The notes under the pieces were generated by a model that did no database searches, was not told where the DNA came from, and saw only the letters and a program-made list of their open reading frames with translations. Made by a program: the position numbers and the translations under genes. From NCBI RefSeq assembly GCF_016724845.1, contig NZ_CP068082.1:3162001-3226000 (forward strand): a stretch of DNA of 64,000 nt, written 5' to 3'. The stretch is from Sphingobacterium spiritivorum (GTDB taxonomy: Bacteria; Bacteroidota; Bacteroidia; Sphingobacteriales; Sphingobacteriaceae). Below, piece by piece: positions 26,383 through 35,457 of this stretch. The first letter of the stretch is position 1. Every line of letters starts with the position of its first letter.

Positions 26383-26622
26383 TTAAGCATGTTTGCTGCG
26401 TATCGCATAATTTAGATAGCGGCCTAGAAATTTCCTCCCCGAAACTGTTGCTTAACTTCAGGATGAAGACGAAAAAACTTTTTGGCTGCAATGCTTTTAA
26501 CCGCTTGAACAATACATTTAACCAGCAACACAGGCTCACTTTGTATCAAAACATTAGCATGGTTATGATCCGCACCAATCTCCGCGAAAAAAAATTGTAA
26601 TGCAATTTTTGTCTTTGATAGT
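26383..26622 (-). pseudogene. Relic of an IS200/IS605-type transposase (TnpA, Y1)
   Basis: On the minus strand one frame reads FFFAEIGADHNHANVLIQ, followed by SEPVLLVKCIVQAVKSI and FRLHPEVKQQFRGGNF. It closely follows the IS200-type TnpA pattern EIGTDxDHVHFLxQSVP, TKIVxxIKSITAxxIFR and WGGEFWSDGYF. The HUH dyad HVH is degraded to HAN. After GGNF the frame hits a stop, but a one-base shift continues LGRYLNYAIRSKHA to a stop at 26383. The N-terminal third and the catalytic tyrosine region are missing. A dead fragment. Confidence 0.65.
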
Positions 26623-26651
26623 TGCCTGGCTGGAGGGAAGGCGTATCTTAT

Positions 26652-27350
26652 CTACTTTTTCTTAATCAATAGGGTGCCGATTGCTTTTCCAAGATTCTCA
26701 TACATGGCCTGTTTTTTTCTTTGTTGTTCAGCCTGTGCTTCCTCAATTTCGTCTTGTCTGTCCTGTTCGGCCTGTTCTCTCTCTTCCTTCTCCTGTGCCA
26801 GTACTGCTGTGGATTTTCTATTTATACTGGCCGCATAGTAGCCTTTTTCACTTGGACTATACTCGCTGTACATATAGATTTCTCCGATCGCATTGCCTGC
26901 TAATAATTGGTTCAACGGTAATTTACTGTACACACTTCCTGTACCATTATAGGTGTTGGTAATAATTTTGTCGTAATCATCTTTGTCGGATTGTCGGATA
27001 GTCTGCGTGATCCGTACACTTTTATTAAAAGGATAAGTGCTATCAGTGATATCATTGACAAAAGTAAATGTAGTAATAATGTTGCTTGTATATGATTTTT
27101 GCTGTTGTTCGGACCATCGGTAATAATCATAAATATACTGAATCGCACTTGCTGAAACTTTTATATTGTAAGTGCTTGATGACCAGTTGTTACCTGAATT
27201 TTTGTCTGTCCAGGCGCTCCACCCGCTCCAGGCATTCATACTATTGTCCCATGAATTTGAACAGTCTTTATTAATAAAGTATTCGACTATCTGCGCCTGT
27301 GAGCTTAATGCGGACATAGTCAAAAAAAACATAAGTAATATACGTTTCAT
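26652..27350 (-). CDS. Exported protein with C-terminal coiled coil, function unknown
   Basis: A 232-residue exported protein. The signal peptide MKRILLMFFLTMSALSSQAQ is cut after AQ. Residues 21-180 are rich in Trp, Ser and Tyr (SWDNSMNAWSGWSAWTD), probably a beta domain. From residue 186 a charged helix with many Glu and Gln follows (QEKEEREQAEQDRQDEIEEA), ending KAIGTLLIKKK. No family is recognised. It belongs to a patch of small secreted proteins next to the IS relic, with no conserved housekeeping neighbours. Confidence 0.6.
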   Translation of the reverse strand: MKRILLMFFLTMSALSSQAQIVEYFINKDCSNSWDNSMNAWSGWSAWTDKNSGNNWSSSTYNIKVSASAIQYIYDYYRWSEQQQKSYTSNIITTFTFVNDITDSTYPFNKSVRITQTIRQSDKDDYDKIITNTYNGTGSVYSKLPLNQLLAGNAIGEIYMYSEYSPSEKGYYAASINRKSTAVLAQEKEEREQAEQDRQDEIEEAQAEQQRKKQAMYENLGKAIGTLLIKKK

Positions 27351-27412
27351 AATAATCGGATTATAATTGGAGAAAAACGAAAATTATACTTGTTTATTGA
27401 TCCGCAACGAAA

Positions 27413-27523
27413 GCTAATAATGCCTGCTTATTAGCCGGACATATTGCGTTCCGTTGCAGAAACCTGGCTTACAGAGGATAGAAATTTTCCGGCAACCTGG
27501 TTTGTGAGACAGGTTCACCGGAA
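27413..27523. repeat. Two hairpins in the spacer between secreted-protein genes
   Basis: GCTAATAA (27413-27420) pairs with TTATTAGC (27428-27435) around TGCCTGC. A second structure pairs TTCCGG and AACCTG (27487-27499) with CAGGTT and CCGGAA (27509-27523). They lie downstream of the minus-strand 105-residue gene; neither is followed by a T-run. Role unknown. Confidence 0.5.
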
Positions 27524-27547
27524 ACAAGCTATTCGGCATGCCTAAGA

Positions 27548-27865
27548 TCAATTATTGCATGTCGTTACATCATAATTGATCGCACCTGTCAATGTTATTT
27601 TTTTTACGATAGCCGTATTTTCTATTTCTGTTTTTAATGCCTTTTTTGCCTCTGCATTATCATCATACATACAGTCTATGGCTACATTAATAGTTTCTAT
27701 ATCACCAACCTTTCTTCCTTGTGTGCTTTCATAGGTTGTTACATAGGTTACTTTTCCGCTAGCGCTGGCTGTTCCGCCATACTTCTTGCCTGAACGTACC
27801 ACGAACCCCATTAGGACAGTCGTGATTAATGTTAAAGCCAATAGCATCATCATGTTTTTTTTCAT
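27548..27865 (-). CDS. Small exported protein, function unknown
   Basis: A 105-residue protein with an N-terminal hydrophobic signal (MMMLLALTLITTVLMGFVV). The mature part contains two cysteines, one in AIDCMYDDNAEA and one in the final DVTTCNN, which could form a disulfide. No family is recognised. It is 248 nt from the divergent DISM kinase gene. Confidence 0.55.
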   Translation of the reverse strand: MKKNMMMLLALTLITTVLMGFVVRSGKKYGGTASASGKVTYVTTYESTQGRKVGDIETINVAIDCMYDDNAEAKKALKTEIENTAIVKKITLTGAINYDVTTCNN

Positions 27866-28112
27866 CGTGGTATAGTATTTATCTGACCTACTCTGTTCAA
27901 TATCCGATTTTCGGTGTACTCGTTTGTAGTTATGAAAAAGTACAGTATATGTTTATGATATAATCAGGTTGCTGTCCTTATATTCAGCTACTTAACAAAT
28001 TTACCTGCTGTGTAAGGAAATTTTATATACCGAGTAGTAGGTATATTTATATATCTAATATTAGTACTATATTTATAACACCAATATTAATTAGCCTTTT
28101 TTATAAACAGCC

Positions 28113-29990
28113 ATGAAGAGTTTTCTGTTGTTCTGGATATGTATCCTTTGCGGATGGTCTGGACTTGCTCAAGGCAGAGGGCCTATATTGATCGACAGTG
28201 CAGAACGTTTTAATATCAGCAATCACGGTTTTTTTTATGAAGACAGAATGCTTACAGCGACCATTGATACCCTGATACGCCTTAAGAATCAACACAGGCT
28301 GGATCCGCTTACACCTCATAAGACCTTTAATAAAGGGTTTAGTGAAAGTTACTGGTGGATTGTATTTGATGTTCATAATATTCTTAATGAAACAGTTCAT
28401 CTTTTTTTTAATGAGCGGAGTAACAGTATCAATCGTCTTCAGCTATTCAAGGTGGACAGTACCGGAAGAGTAAGTGCAACAGGTTTGACAGGAGATCATT
28501 TCAAATTTAGCAGCAGGCAGGTAGAATACCACAATTATTTATTCCCCGTAAAACTAAAAGCTAATGAAAAGGCAACATTTTTTCTGTGGGCAGATAAAAG
28601 AGGTCAGAATATGACCATGCCTCTCGGTCTGGCTAAGGATGTAAGTTTGATGAGGGAAGAAATTCCTTTTTACACTGCATTCGGGATCTTTGTCGGTATC
28701 TACCTGTTTGCAATCGTCTTTAATCTTTTTCTCTATATTTCTCTCAGAGACAGTATTCATATCTATTATGCGCTTTATGTCATTTGCGTACTGATCTTCA
28801 ATCTGGAGGATGAAGGTCTGGGATTTCAGTGGTTATATCGTAACCTGCCTTATTTGCAGGATTATCTGCGTAGTTTTATTGCTTATGCCAGTTCGGCTTT
28901 GCTGGTTCATATCATGTTACTTTTTATTCATCAGACCAGAGACAACAGCAGGTGGTACCCCATCCTCAATGGCTATAAGTGGTTTTGTGCCCTTTTGATG
29001 CTTTTGCCGGCTTATCTTTTTTTTGACAGCAGCCTGTGGATGGAAAAGCTCAATTTTTATACAGCCAATATTGTTGCGCTGCTGACTGTACTCATTCTGA
29101 TTGTGAATACGATTGAACGCATTATCAGCGGATACAGACTGGCCTGGTATTATCTGGCTTCCATGTTGATACTGTTACTGGGTATCTTAAATTATGTGTT
29201 CAATATTCTGGGGATTACAAGCTTCTATTTGTTCAATACTACGGGCCTGGTAATAGGTCTTACTGTGGAGATTGTTTTTCTATCATTTGCTTTGACTCAG
29301 CGCTATAATTTTCTGAAAAAGGAGACCAGGATCCTGCAGCAGGAAAAGGCAAAACTGGAGATTGCTCTTGTCGATGATGTTTTTGCCGTTCAGGAGAAAG
29401 AGCGTATCCGCCTGGCAAGAGATCTGCATGATGATCTTGGGGGTACATTATCAGCTATTAAACTAAATGTTACGGCCTTCAAGGCTAATATTGTAAAATC
29501 ACCGGATGAGATTCATGCATTTTATCAGCAGACGATTCGTATGATTGAAACAGCATGTGAGAGTTTAAGAGAAATATCCCATAACCTGATGCCCAAAACA
29601 CTGGATGAGAAAGGCCTTACACATACGCTGTCAGAACAGCTTACTGAGCTTAATCAGTCTGGTCATATTACTTTTGAGTTTGTACATGAAATCGGAAGAG
29701 CCATATTGCCGGAGACGGAACTAACGCTATATCGCATTATGAAAGAGCTGATAAATAATGTGGTCAGACATTCTGCCGCAACAAAAGCATCTCTGCAGAT
29801 TATTTCTACAGATGAACATATCATCGTGATGTGTGAGGATAATGGTACAGGATTCGATACCGGATCTACTCCTGCAGGTATTGGTCTCAGTAATATAAGG
29901 TTAAGAATAAATCACCTTAACGGGACGCTTAACCTGGAAAGTAATGAAAAGGGGACAAGCATTAGTATATTTATACCTCATTATGAATAA
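28113..29990 (+). CDS. 7TMR-DISM sensor histidine kinase
   Basis: A 625-residue membrane kinase. After a signal peptide (WSGLAQ), residues 30-165 form the periplasmic 7TMR-DISM extracellular domain (type 2). Seven membrane helices follow (about 180-385), then a helical linker. The HisKA_3 phosphoacceptor is H439 in RLARDLHDDLGGTLSAI, and the HATPase motifs are ELINNVVRHSAATKA and EDNGTGFDTG with GIGLSNIRLRINHLNG. Such kinases phosphorylate NarL-type regulators; the next gene, overlapping by 8 nt, is one. The ligand sensed by the DISM domain is unknown, possibly a carbohydrate by family analogy. Confidence 0.92.
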   Translation: MKSFLLFWICILCGWSGLAQGRGPILIDSAERFNISNHGFFYEDRMLTATIDTLIRLKNQHRLDPLTPHKTFNKGFSESYWWIVFDVHNILNETVHLFFNERSNSINRLQLFKVDSTGRVSATGLTGDHFKFSSRQVEYHNYLFPVKLKANEKATFFLWADKRGQNMTMPLGLAKDVSLMREEIPFYTAFGIFVGIYLFAIVFNLFLYISLRDSIHIYYALYVICVLIFNLEDEGLGFQWLYRNLPYLQDYLRSFIAYASSALLVHIMLLFIHQTRDNSRWYPILNGYKWFCALLMLLPAYLFFDSSLWMEKLNFYTANIVALLTVLILIVNTIERIISGYRLAWYYLASMLILLLGILNYVFNILGITSFYLFNTTGLVIGLTVEIVFLSFALTQRYNFLKKETRILQQEKAKLEIALVDDVFAVQEKERIRLARDLHDDLGGTLSAIKLNVTAFKANIVKSPDEIHAFYQQTIRMIETACESLREISHNLMPKTLDEKGLTHTLSEQLTELNQSGHITFEFVHEIGRAILPETELTLYRIMKELINNVVRHSAATKASLQIISTDEHIIVMCEDNGTGFDTGSTPAGIGLSNIRLRINHLNGTLNLESNEKGTSISIFIPHYE

Positions 29991-30633
29991 GGTTCAGGAA
30001 CATAGTATCACTATTATGATCGCTGATGATCATCTGCTGTTCATGGAAGGGTTATGCGGTCTCTTACGCAGTCAGCCGGATTTCAGCGTTATTGCAAAGG
30101 CTACAAACGGCAAAGGTACCTTACATGTCTTGAATAAGCAGCAACCTGATCTTTTGATACTGGATCTCAATATGCCGGGTATGGATGGCGAAACCATAGC
30201 TGTCAAAGTTCATGAACAATATCCCTGCATTAAAATTCTGGTACTGTCGATGTACAGTAGCCCTGCTCTTCGGCGAAAATTAAAAGAAATCGGAGTTCAT
30301 GGCTATCTTCCGAAGGATACCAGTACAAAACTGCTGTTTGATACTATCCGGGAGATCTGTAACGGTAAACCTTGTTTCGGGTCTGTATCCAATAATAATG
30401 AAGAGAATAAATTTTTGAGCAGTGATGTCTTTTTAAAGAAATACAAACTTACTTCCAGAGAACTGGAGATACTAAGGCTAATCGGTCAAAACTTTACCTC
30501 ACAGCAGATCGCCGAAAAACTCTTTATCAGTATGTTTACTGTCGATACGCATCGTAAGAATATGATCTATAAACTTAAAGTGGATAAAAAGAACGGCTTA
30601 TTTCAGTTTGCAATGTCGCATAATCTGAGTTAA
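29983..30633 (+). CDS. NarL/LuxR-family response regulator
   Basis: A 216-residue regulator. The receiver domain has the acidic pair DD (residues 13-14) and the phospho-acceptor D61 in LLILDLNMPGMDG. The C-terminal LuxR-type HTH spans about residues 150-215 (LTSRELEILRLIGQNFTSQQ, then FISMFTVDTHRKNMIYKLKV). The chosen ATG at 29983 lies inside the kinase stop region (ATGAATAA), giving an 8-nt overlap and translational coupling; an earlier in-frame start would add 13 residues of poor fit. The cognate kinase is the upstream DISM protein. Confidence 0.92.
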   Translation: MNKVQEHSITIMIADDHLLFMEGLCGLLRSQPDFSVIAKATNGKGTLHVLNKQQPDLLILDLNMPGMDGETIAVKVHEQYPCIKILVLSMYSSPALRRKLKEIGVHGYLPKDTSTKLLFDTIREICNGKPCFGSVSNNNEENKFLSSDVFLKKYKLTSRELEILRLIGQNFTSQQIAEKLFISMFTVDTHRKNMIYKLKVDKKNGLFQFAMSHNLS

Positions 30634-30670
30634 ATCAGGGGCTATTGTAGACAGGTTTTTTGCAGATAGA

Positions 30671-31372
30671 CTAAAACATATGTTTCAATTCACTGAGATC
30701 AGTAATCGAATATGATACATCCTTTGGTAATTTCATATGATTGGGATTGAAATAAATGGCATCCATTCCCACGTTCTGAGCGCCTCTGACATCCGCATCC
30801 AGATTGTCTCCGATCATTACAGCATGTGCGGCAGATGTACCTGAAGTTTGCATCGCATGGTGAAAAATAAGTGGATCCGGTTTGTTCACACCCACCAGTT
30901 CAGAAATAAAAATATGCTGAAAATATTGCTTCAGATCGCTTTTCCCCAGTTTTACTTCACAGGCTTCTTTAAATCCGTTTGATATCAGATGAAGATTATA
31001 ACGCTCTTTCAGATAGGCTAAGGTTTCATGTGCATTTGGGAATAAATTCGTTTTCTGCGGACAGATAAAAAGATATTCTTCTTCAAAATCCTTTGGAAAC
31101 AAAGATGGATCTACGCCCAGATCCGTAAATGTACTTTCAAACCGTGCTTTTCTCAGGGTAGGTTTATCGATTTTTCCATGATGATACAGATTCCATAAAC
31201 GATGATTGTTCGAGGTGTACGTAGAGATGAACAGATCCGCACTGCTATGATTGAACAGTTTATCAAAGTCATATTTAAAAAACAGTTCGTCTAAGGTTTC
31301 TTCAGCATTCTTATCAAAATCCCAGATCGTGTGATCGAGGTCAAAAAATATATCTTTTTTATGATGGAACAT
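30671..31372 (-). CDS. HAD-superfamily hydrolase, YjjG type
   Basis: A 233-residue phosphatase. HAD motif I is FFDLDHTIWDFD (nucleophile and acid aspartates), motif II is HLISNGFKEACEVKLG, motif III is the lysine in GVNKPDPLIFHHAMQ, and motif IV is VMIGDNLDADVRGAQNVG. The motif set and length match the YjjG/pyrimidine 5'-nucleotidase group, which removes phosphate from nucleotides. ATG 31372 follows a TAATTTTG -7 box (31382-31389), so the TTG frame start 12 nt upstream is rejected. It is convergent with the response regulator. Confidence 0.88.
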   Translation of the reverse strand: MFHHKKDIFFDLDHTIWDFDKNAEETLDELFFKYDFDKLFNHSSADLFISTYTSNNHRLWNLYHHGKIDKPTLRKARFESTFTDLGVDPSLFPKDFEEEYLFICPQKTNLFPNAHETLAYLKERYNLHLISNGFKEACEVKLGKSDLKQYFQHIFISELVGVNKPDPLIFHHAMQTSGTSAAHAVMIGDNLDADVRGAQNVGMDAIYFNPNHMKLPKDVSYSITDLSELKHMF

Positions 31373-31563
31373 ATGTAAAGTCAAAATTAGAAATTAAAAA
31401 CCAAAATGTATATCTATTACAGGGAACGAAGGTCCGTATTATTTTATGCTCTGAAAGAGAGTGTAATAAACTCCCGTAAACACAGGCTGTAGCAAAGGTG
31501 ATAAATGTTTTTCCTATTATTGTCATAATGCAGTAGATACTTTATAATACCTGATCTATTACC

Positions 31564-31571
31564 TATTTTTG
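31564..31571 (+). promoter_or_regulatory. -7 box TATTTTTG of the kinase-regulator-hemE unit
   Basis: An exact TAnnTTTG match, 22 nt before ATG 31594. It is the only candidate promoter seen for the tightly packed four-gene run that ends with hemE. Confidence 0.55.
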
Positions 31572-31593
31572 TCCTTCATTGTTCAGTTTCTGT

Positions 31594-32469
31594 ATGAGAA
31601 AGACACTTTTTCTGTTTTATTTTTTAGTGTTTTATGCCATCTCCCAGCTAATCTGGTGGGGTATTATGTTAGTGAAATACGAACCTCAGCGCAAGTCTAT
31701 GATTATCGGTGAGGGCATGTTTTTTCTGCTGATATTTCTATGGGGGGTATTACGGTTGAAGAACAATTTCAAAAGAGAACATAAAATACATCAGCAACAA
31801 CAAAATTTTTTGTTGGCGATTACGCATGAGTTAAAATCTCCGCTGGCATCTGTGAAACTGTATATTCAGACTATTCTGAAAAGAGATCTGGATAAGGAGC
31901 AGCAGCAGATGTTTTTACAAAATTCGCTAAAGGATATTGAGCGTCTTGATGATCTTGTAGAGAATGTATTACTGACAACTAAACTTGAGAACCGCAGTTA
32001 TAATCTGCCAAAAGAGGAGTTTAATCTGACAGAGATGGTCGAATCTATCGTAGACCGTTTGCAGAAGAATTCCTGCAGATCGCAGATTATCAAACCTGAT
32101 CTTGATGCAGATGTGCGTTTGGTGGCCGATAAATTTGCGATTACAAATGTCGTGACCAATCTGATTGAAAATGCGATCAAATATTCTCCGCCATGTGCGA
32201 GTGTATCTGTACGATTGAAAAGAGAGTCAGGCAAAATGATATTTTCGGTAACAGATCATGGTATCGGTATTCCGGATGAAGAAAAAAAGAATATATTTAA
32301 TAAATTTTATCGTGTAGGGAATGAATCTACACGAAAAACCAAAGGCACGGGTTTGGGGTTATATATAGTGAAAACGGTTTTGCAAAAACACAATGCCAGT
32401 ATTAAAGTAAAAGATAACACTCCTTCAGGGAGTATTTTTGAAGTAACATTTGACAACTATGCAGGCTAA
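31594..32469 (+). CDS. Sensor histidine kinase
   Basis: A 291-residue kinase with two N-terminal membrane helices (about residues 1-25 and 35-55) and almost no periplasmic part. The HisKA box has H78 in AITHELKSPLASVKLYIQT. The HATPase part shows NLIENAIKYSPP, VTDHGIGIPDEEK and TKGTGLGLYIVK. The short sensor suggests detection in the membrane or by an accessory protein; it resembles RprX-type kinases (inference). It overlaps the OmpR-type regulator gene by 11 nt. ATG 31594 is preferred to an in-frame TTG 15 nt upstream. Confidence 0.9.
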   Translation: MRKTLFLFYFLVFYAISQLIWWGIMLVKYEPQRKSMIIGEGMFFLLIFLWGVLRLKNNFKREHKIHQQQQNFLLAITHELKSPLASVKLYIQTILKRDLDKEQQQMFLQNSLKDIERLDDLVENVLLTTKLENRSYNLPKEEFNLTEMVESIVDRLQKNSCRSQIIKPDLDADVRLVADKFAITNVVTNLIENAIKYSPPCASVSVRLKRESGKMIFSVTDHGIGIPDEEKKNIFNKFYRVGNESTRKTKGTGLGLYIVKTVLQKHNASIKVKDNTPSGSIFEVTFDNYAG

Positions 32470-33163
32470 ACAACGCATACTTTTAGTAGAAGATGAAGAA
32501 CATCTGCTGGAAGCAATCAAATTAAACCTCGAGCTAGAGGGATATCGTGTAACTACCGCTACAGACGGTAAAAAAGCACTAAAAGTTTTTAAAGAAGAGA
32601 GGTTCAACCTGATTATTCTGGATGTCATGATCCCTGAGATCGATGGCTTTCAGGTGGCTGAAACTATTCGTCTGCAAAACAGTGAAGTTCCTATTATGTT
32701 CCTGACGGCCAAAAACAGCAGTGAAGACCGTATCACAGGACTTAAAAAGGGAGCGGATGATTATCTTGTCAAACCTTTCAATCTGGAAGAACTTATCCTG
32801 CGTGTAGGAAATCTGGTTCGCAGAGGAATGAAGGGGGATGACCTGAAAGAACTGAATTCGTATACAATCGGCGATAAAACCATTTATTTTAATTCCTATG
32901 AGCTGCACCATGCAGATGGTACAATTACCTCATTGACGAAGAAAGAAACTATGCTGTTGAAATTACTGATAGAGCGTAGAAATGAGGCTGTATCGCGTGA
33001 ACAGATTCTGGAAACGGTATGGAATTATGATGTGTATCCATCGACACGTACTATCGACAATTTTATTCTGACATTCCGTAAATATTTTGAGCCGGATCAG
33101 AAACACCCTATTTATTTTCATTCCATCCGAGGTGTTGGATATAAATTTACAGACAATCCATAA
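32459..33163 (+). CDS. OmpR-family response regulator
   Basis: A 234-residue regulator. The receiver domain begins MQAKQRILLVEDEEHLLEAI; the acceptor is D55 in LIILDVMIPEIDG, and K is in DDYLVKPFN. The winged-helix effector domain (residues about 135-230) contains TLTKKETMLLKLLIERRNEA-like helices and the ending RGVGYKF. It overlaps the kinase gene and precedes the TPR gene by 6 nt. The kinase and regulator form a pair; targets are unknown, but co-transcription with hemE hints at haem or redox control. Confidence 0.91.
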   Translation: MQAKQRILLVEDEEHLLEAIKLNLELEGYRVTTATDGKKALKVFKEERFNLIILDVMIPEIDGFQVAETIRLQNSEVPIMFLTAKNSSEDRITGLKKGADDYLVKPFNLEELILRVGNLVRRGMKGDDLKELNSYTIGDKTIYFNSYELHHADGTITSLTKKETMLLKLLIERRNEAVSREQILETVWNYDVYPSTRTIDNFILTFRKYFEPDQKHPIYFHSIRGVGYKFTDNP

Positions 33164-33169
33164 TATCCA

Positions 33170-33685
33170 ATGACAAAAAAGACTAGATATATAGTCATTG
33201 CCATTGCTGTATGCTTTCTTCTCTATGCCATCTATGCCAGGCACTATTACGCATGTGTCTATATCGTAGGTGGTATAGGCTATTTAGTGTGGAGCCAGTA
33301 TAGAGAAGGATCTGTATTTATAGCAACGCAGGCTTTTCATAAACAGGATTATGAAAAAACCAAAACTTTGCTTTCAGAAGTGACGAATCCTGATGCCTTG
33401 CGAAAAGGGAGACGTAACTTTTATGAATTCATGATGGGAAATATTGCCCTCAAGGAAGATCGTATCGACGAAGCAGAATATCATTTTCAGCTTGCATCAC
33501 GCTTGCCCTGGAAACGGGAACATGAAAAGGGAATGGTGCTGATCAATCTTGCCAATATCAACCTCAGAAAGCAAGCATATGACAGAGTGAAAGCTTATCT
33601 GGATGTGGCAAATAAATTGAAGTTGACAGAACGTCAGAAATCAATTGTTGAAAAAATAGAAAACGAATTATCAAAACATTTATAG
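33170..33685 (+). CDS. Membrane-anchored TPR-like protein
   Basis: A 171-residue protein. Two N-terminal hydrophobic stretches (about residues 7-20 and 24-40) anchor it, and the remaining 120 residues form helical pairs of TPR character (AFHKQDYEKTKTLLSEV, ALKEDRIDEAEYHFQLASRL, NLRKQAYDRVKAYLDVANKL). It probably mediates protein contacts at the membrane. It sits 6 nt behind the regulator and shares one base with the hemE GTG start, so it belongs to the same operon. The specific function is unknown. Confidence 0.72.
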   Translation: MTKKTRYIVIAIAVCFLLYAIYARHYYACVYIVGGIGYLVWSQYREGSVFIATQAFHKQDYEKTKTLLSEVTNPDALRKGRRNFYEFMMGNIALKEDRIDEAEYHFQLASRLPWKREHEKGMVLINLANINLRKQAYDRVKAYLDVANKLKLTERQKSIVEKIENELSKHL

Positions 33686-34722
33686 TGAATAAAACTTTAC
33701 AAAACGATTTATTTATCAGAGCTGCTTTTGGACATCAAACCGAGCGTCCGCCAGTCTGGATGATGCGTCAGGCAGGACGTTACATGCCTGAGTATTGGGA
33801 AATCAAGAATAAATATACTTTTCTTGAGATGTGCAAAACTCCCGAAATAGCTGCAGATGTAACTATGTTGCCGGTAGACCTGCTGGATATTGATGCTGCT
33901 ATTTTATTTTCGGATATTCTGGTGACTCCGGAAGCGATGGGTGGAGATTTATCTTTTGAGCAGGGGGTAGGACCTCGTTTTTCCAATCCGGTCAGAAGTT
34001 GGGAAGATGCAGAAAAACTGAATGCCCAAAGTGTAGACAGATTGCAGTATGTAGCAGATGCGATCAAAGTAATCCAGGAGCGGTTGAATGGAAGTATTCC
34101 GTTGATAGGTTTTGCCGGGGCTCCTTTTACGATCCTGAGTTATCTGGTAGAAGGTAAATCGTCAAGAGATTTTAAGCTCACTAAAACACTGTTGAATAAT
34201 GATCCTAAACTGGCTCATTATATCTTACAAAAGATCACCGATCTTACTGTTGATTATCTTAATATGCAGATCGCTGCGGGTGTGAATGCCGTTCAGTTGT
34301 TTGATAGCTGGGCTATGGCATTGACCTGGAATGATTATATAGAATTTGGTCATGCTTATACACAGCAGATTATTTCCCGTATCAACAGAGAAGGTATTCC
34401 TGTTATCTCATTCGCACGCGGTAGTTCCGTTTTCTATCCTATTATGAGTGAAGCAAAACCGGATGTTATATCATTAGACTGGAATGCGGATATTCTGAAT
34501 GTAAAAAATAATCTGCCAAAAGGAATTGCAGTTCAGGGAAATTTTGATCCGATTATTCTGTATGCAGATAAACCTGTAATCAGGAAAAAAATACATGAAC
34601 TGTTCGAACGTATGAGAGGACAGGATGGCTTTTTGTTCAATCTGGGACATGGTATTATGCCGGATATGTCTTTTGATCATGTCAAATACGCTGTGGATGT
34701 AATTAAAGAATTCAGATACTAA
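33685..34722 (+). CDS. hemE: Uroporphyrinogen decarboxylase
   Basis: A 345-residue cytoplasmic enzyme that converts uroporphyrinogen III to coproporphyrinogen III in haem synthesis. The signature PPVWMMRQAGRYMPEY lies near residues 21-36 with the active-site Arg and Asp region. GFAGAPFTILSYLVEG is the second signature, and NLGHGIMPD is near the C-terminus. The start is a GTG whose G is the last base of the TPR gene's TAG, a one-base overlap showing tight coupling. The full family length is present. Confidence 0.95.
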   Translation: MNKTLQNDLFIRAAFGHQTERPPVWMMRQAGRYMPEYWEIKNKYTFLEMCKTPEIAADVTMLPVDLLDIDAAILFSDILVTPEAMGGDLSFEQGVGPRFSNPVRSWEDAEKLNAQSVDRLQYVADAIKVIQERLNGSIPLIGFAGAPFTILSYLVEGKSSRDFKLTKTLLNNDPKLAHYILQKITDLTVDYLNMQIAAGVNAVQLFDSWAMALTWNDYIEFGHAYTQQIISRINREGIPVISFARGSSVFYPIMSEAKPDVISLDWNADILNVKNNLPKGIAVQGNFDPIILYADKPVIRKKIHELFERMRGQDGFLFNLGHGIMPDMSFDHVKYAVDVIKEFRY

Positions 34723-34865
34723 TACCACATAATTGCAGTATCTGTAAGATGCTGTCTGGATAAGTTTGGTTGGATTTGTGGAACTGCATTTGTTTCGCAA
34801 GCGGCATAAAGGCATCTGTTCAGACAGCTTCTTTATATCTTTGTTGAAAATAGAATATTTATTAC

Positions 34866-35399
34866 ATGGTTTATTTATACGCTAAAGCGATTCATATTAT
34901 TTTTGTCGTATGCTGGATGGCCGGATTGTTTTATATCGTCCGGTTGTTTATCTATCATATAGAAGCCAAGCGTAAATCTGCCGAGGAATATACGATACTG
35001 CACAAGCAGTTTGTTATTATGGAATCGAAGTTGTGGTGGATCATCACGACACCAGCCATGTACCTGACTATCGCCGCTGGTGCGCTCATGCTCTATCTCA
35101 GTCCGTCGTGGCTGCAAATGGGCTGGATGCATGTCAAACTGCTGTTTGTAGCAGGGCTCGTCGTTTACCATTTTATATGTCAGAGGATTATGCGTCAGTT
35201 AGCTGCCGAAACCTGTACATGGTCTTCCACCAATCTGCGTTTATGGAATGAACTGGCTACTCTTTTTCTTTTTGCCATTGTGTTTACGATTGTACTCAAG
35301 TCTGCTATCAACTGGATCTTTGGAGTAGTGGGACTGGTCGGATTGTCTGTTGTACTGATGATGGCTGTCAAACTGTATAAGAAGTATAGAAAATCTTAA
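34866..35399 (+). CDS. hemJ: HemJ-type protoporphyrinogen oxidase (CopD-like membrane protein)
   Basis: A 177-residue membrane protein with four helices plus a final one. The start LYAKAIHIIFVVCWMAGLFY carries the His and Trp of the HemJ haem-binding region, followed by RLFIYHIEAK and a second conserved segment MESKLWWIITTPAM, then WMHVKLLFVAGLVVYH with another His and Lys. This is the HemJ pattern: oxidation of protoporphyrinogen IX in the membrane. It lies 143 nt behind hemE, which supports the assignment over a generic CopD label. Confidence 0.85.
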   Translation: MVYLYAKAIHIIFVVCWMAGLFYIVRLFIYHIEAKRKSAEEYTILHKQFVIMESKLWWIITTPAMYLTIAAGALMLYLSPSWLQMGWMHVKLLFVAGLVVYHFICQRIMRQLAAETCTWSSTNLRLWNELATLFLFAIVFTIVLKSAINWIFGVVGLVGLSVVLMMAVKLYKKYRKS

Positions 35400-35457
35400 A
35401 GCCTCTTAATCCTTTCCCTTACATAGTAGTCATAGAATTAAATTAATACCCTATTAT

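Noticed and set aside
26383..26622. Functional IS200 element
   Set aside because: The HUH histidine is lost, a frameshift is present and the catalytic tyrosine region is missing.
34751..34828. GCTGTCTG...CAGACAGC inverted repeat between hemE and hemJ as a small RNA
   Set aside because: The loop is over 60 nt, there is no clear promoter and no firm terminator.
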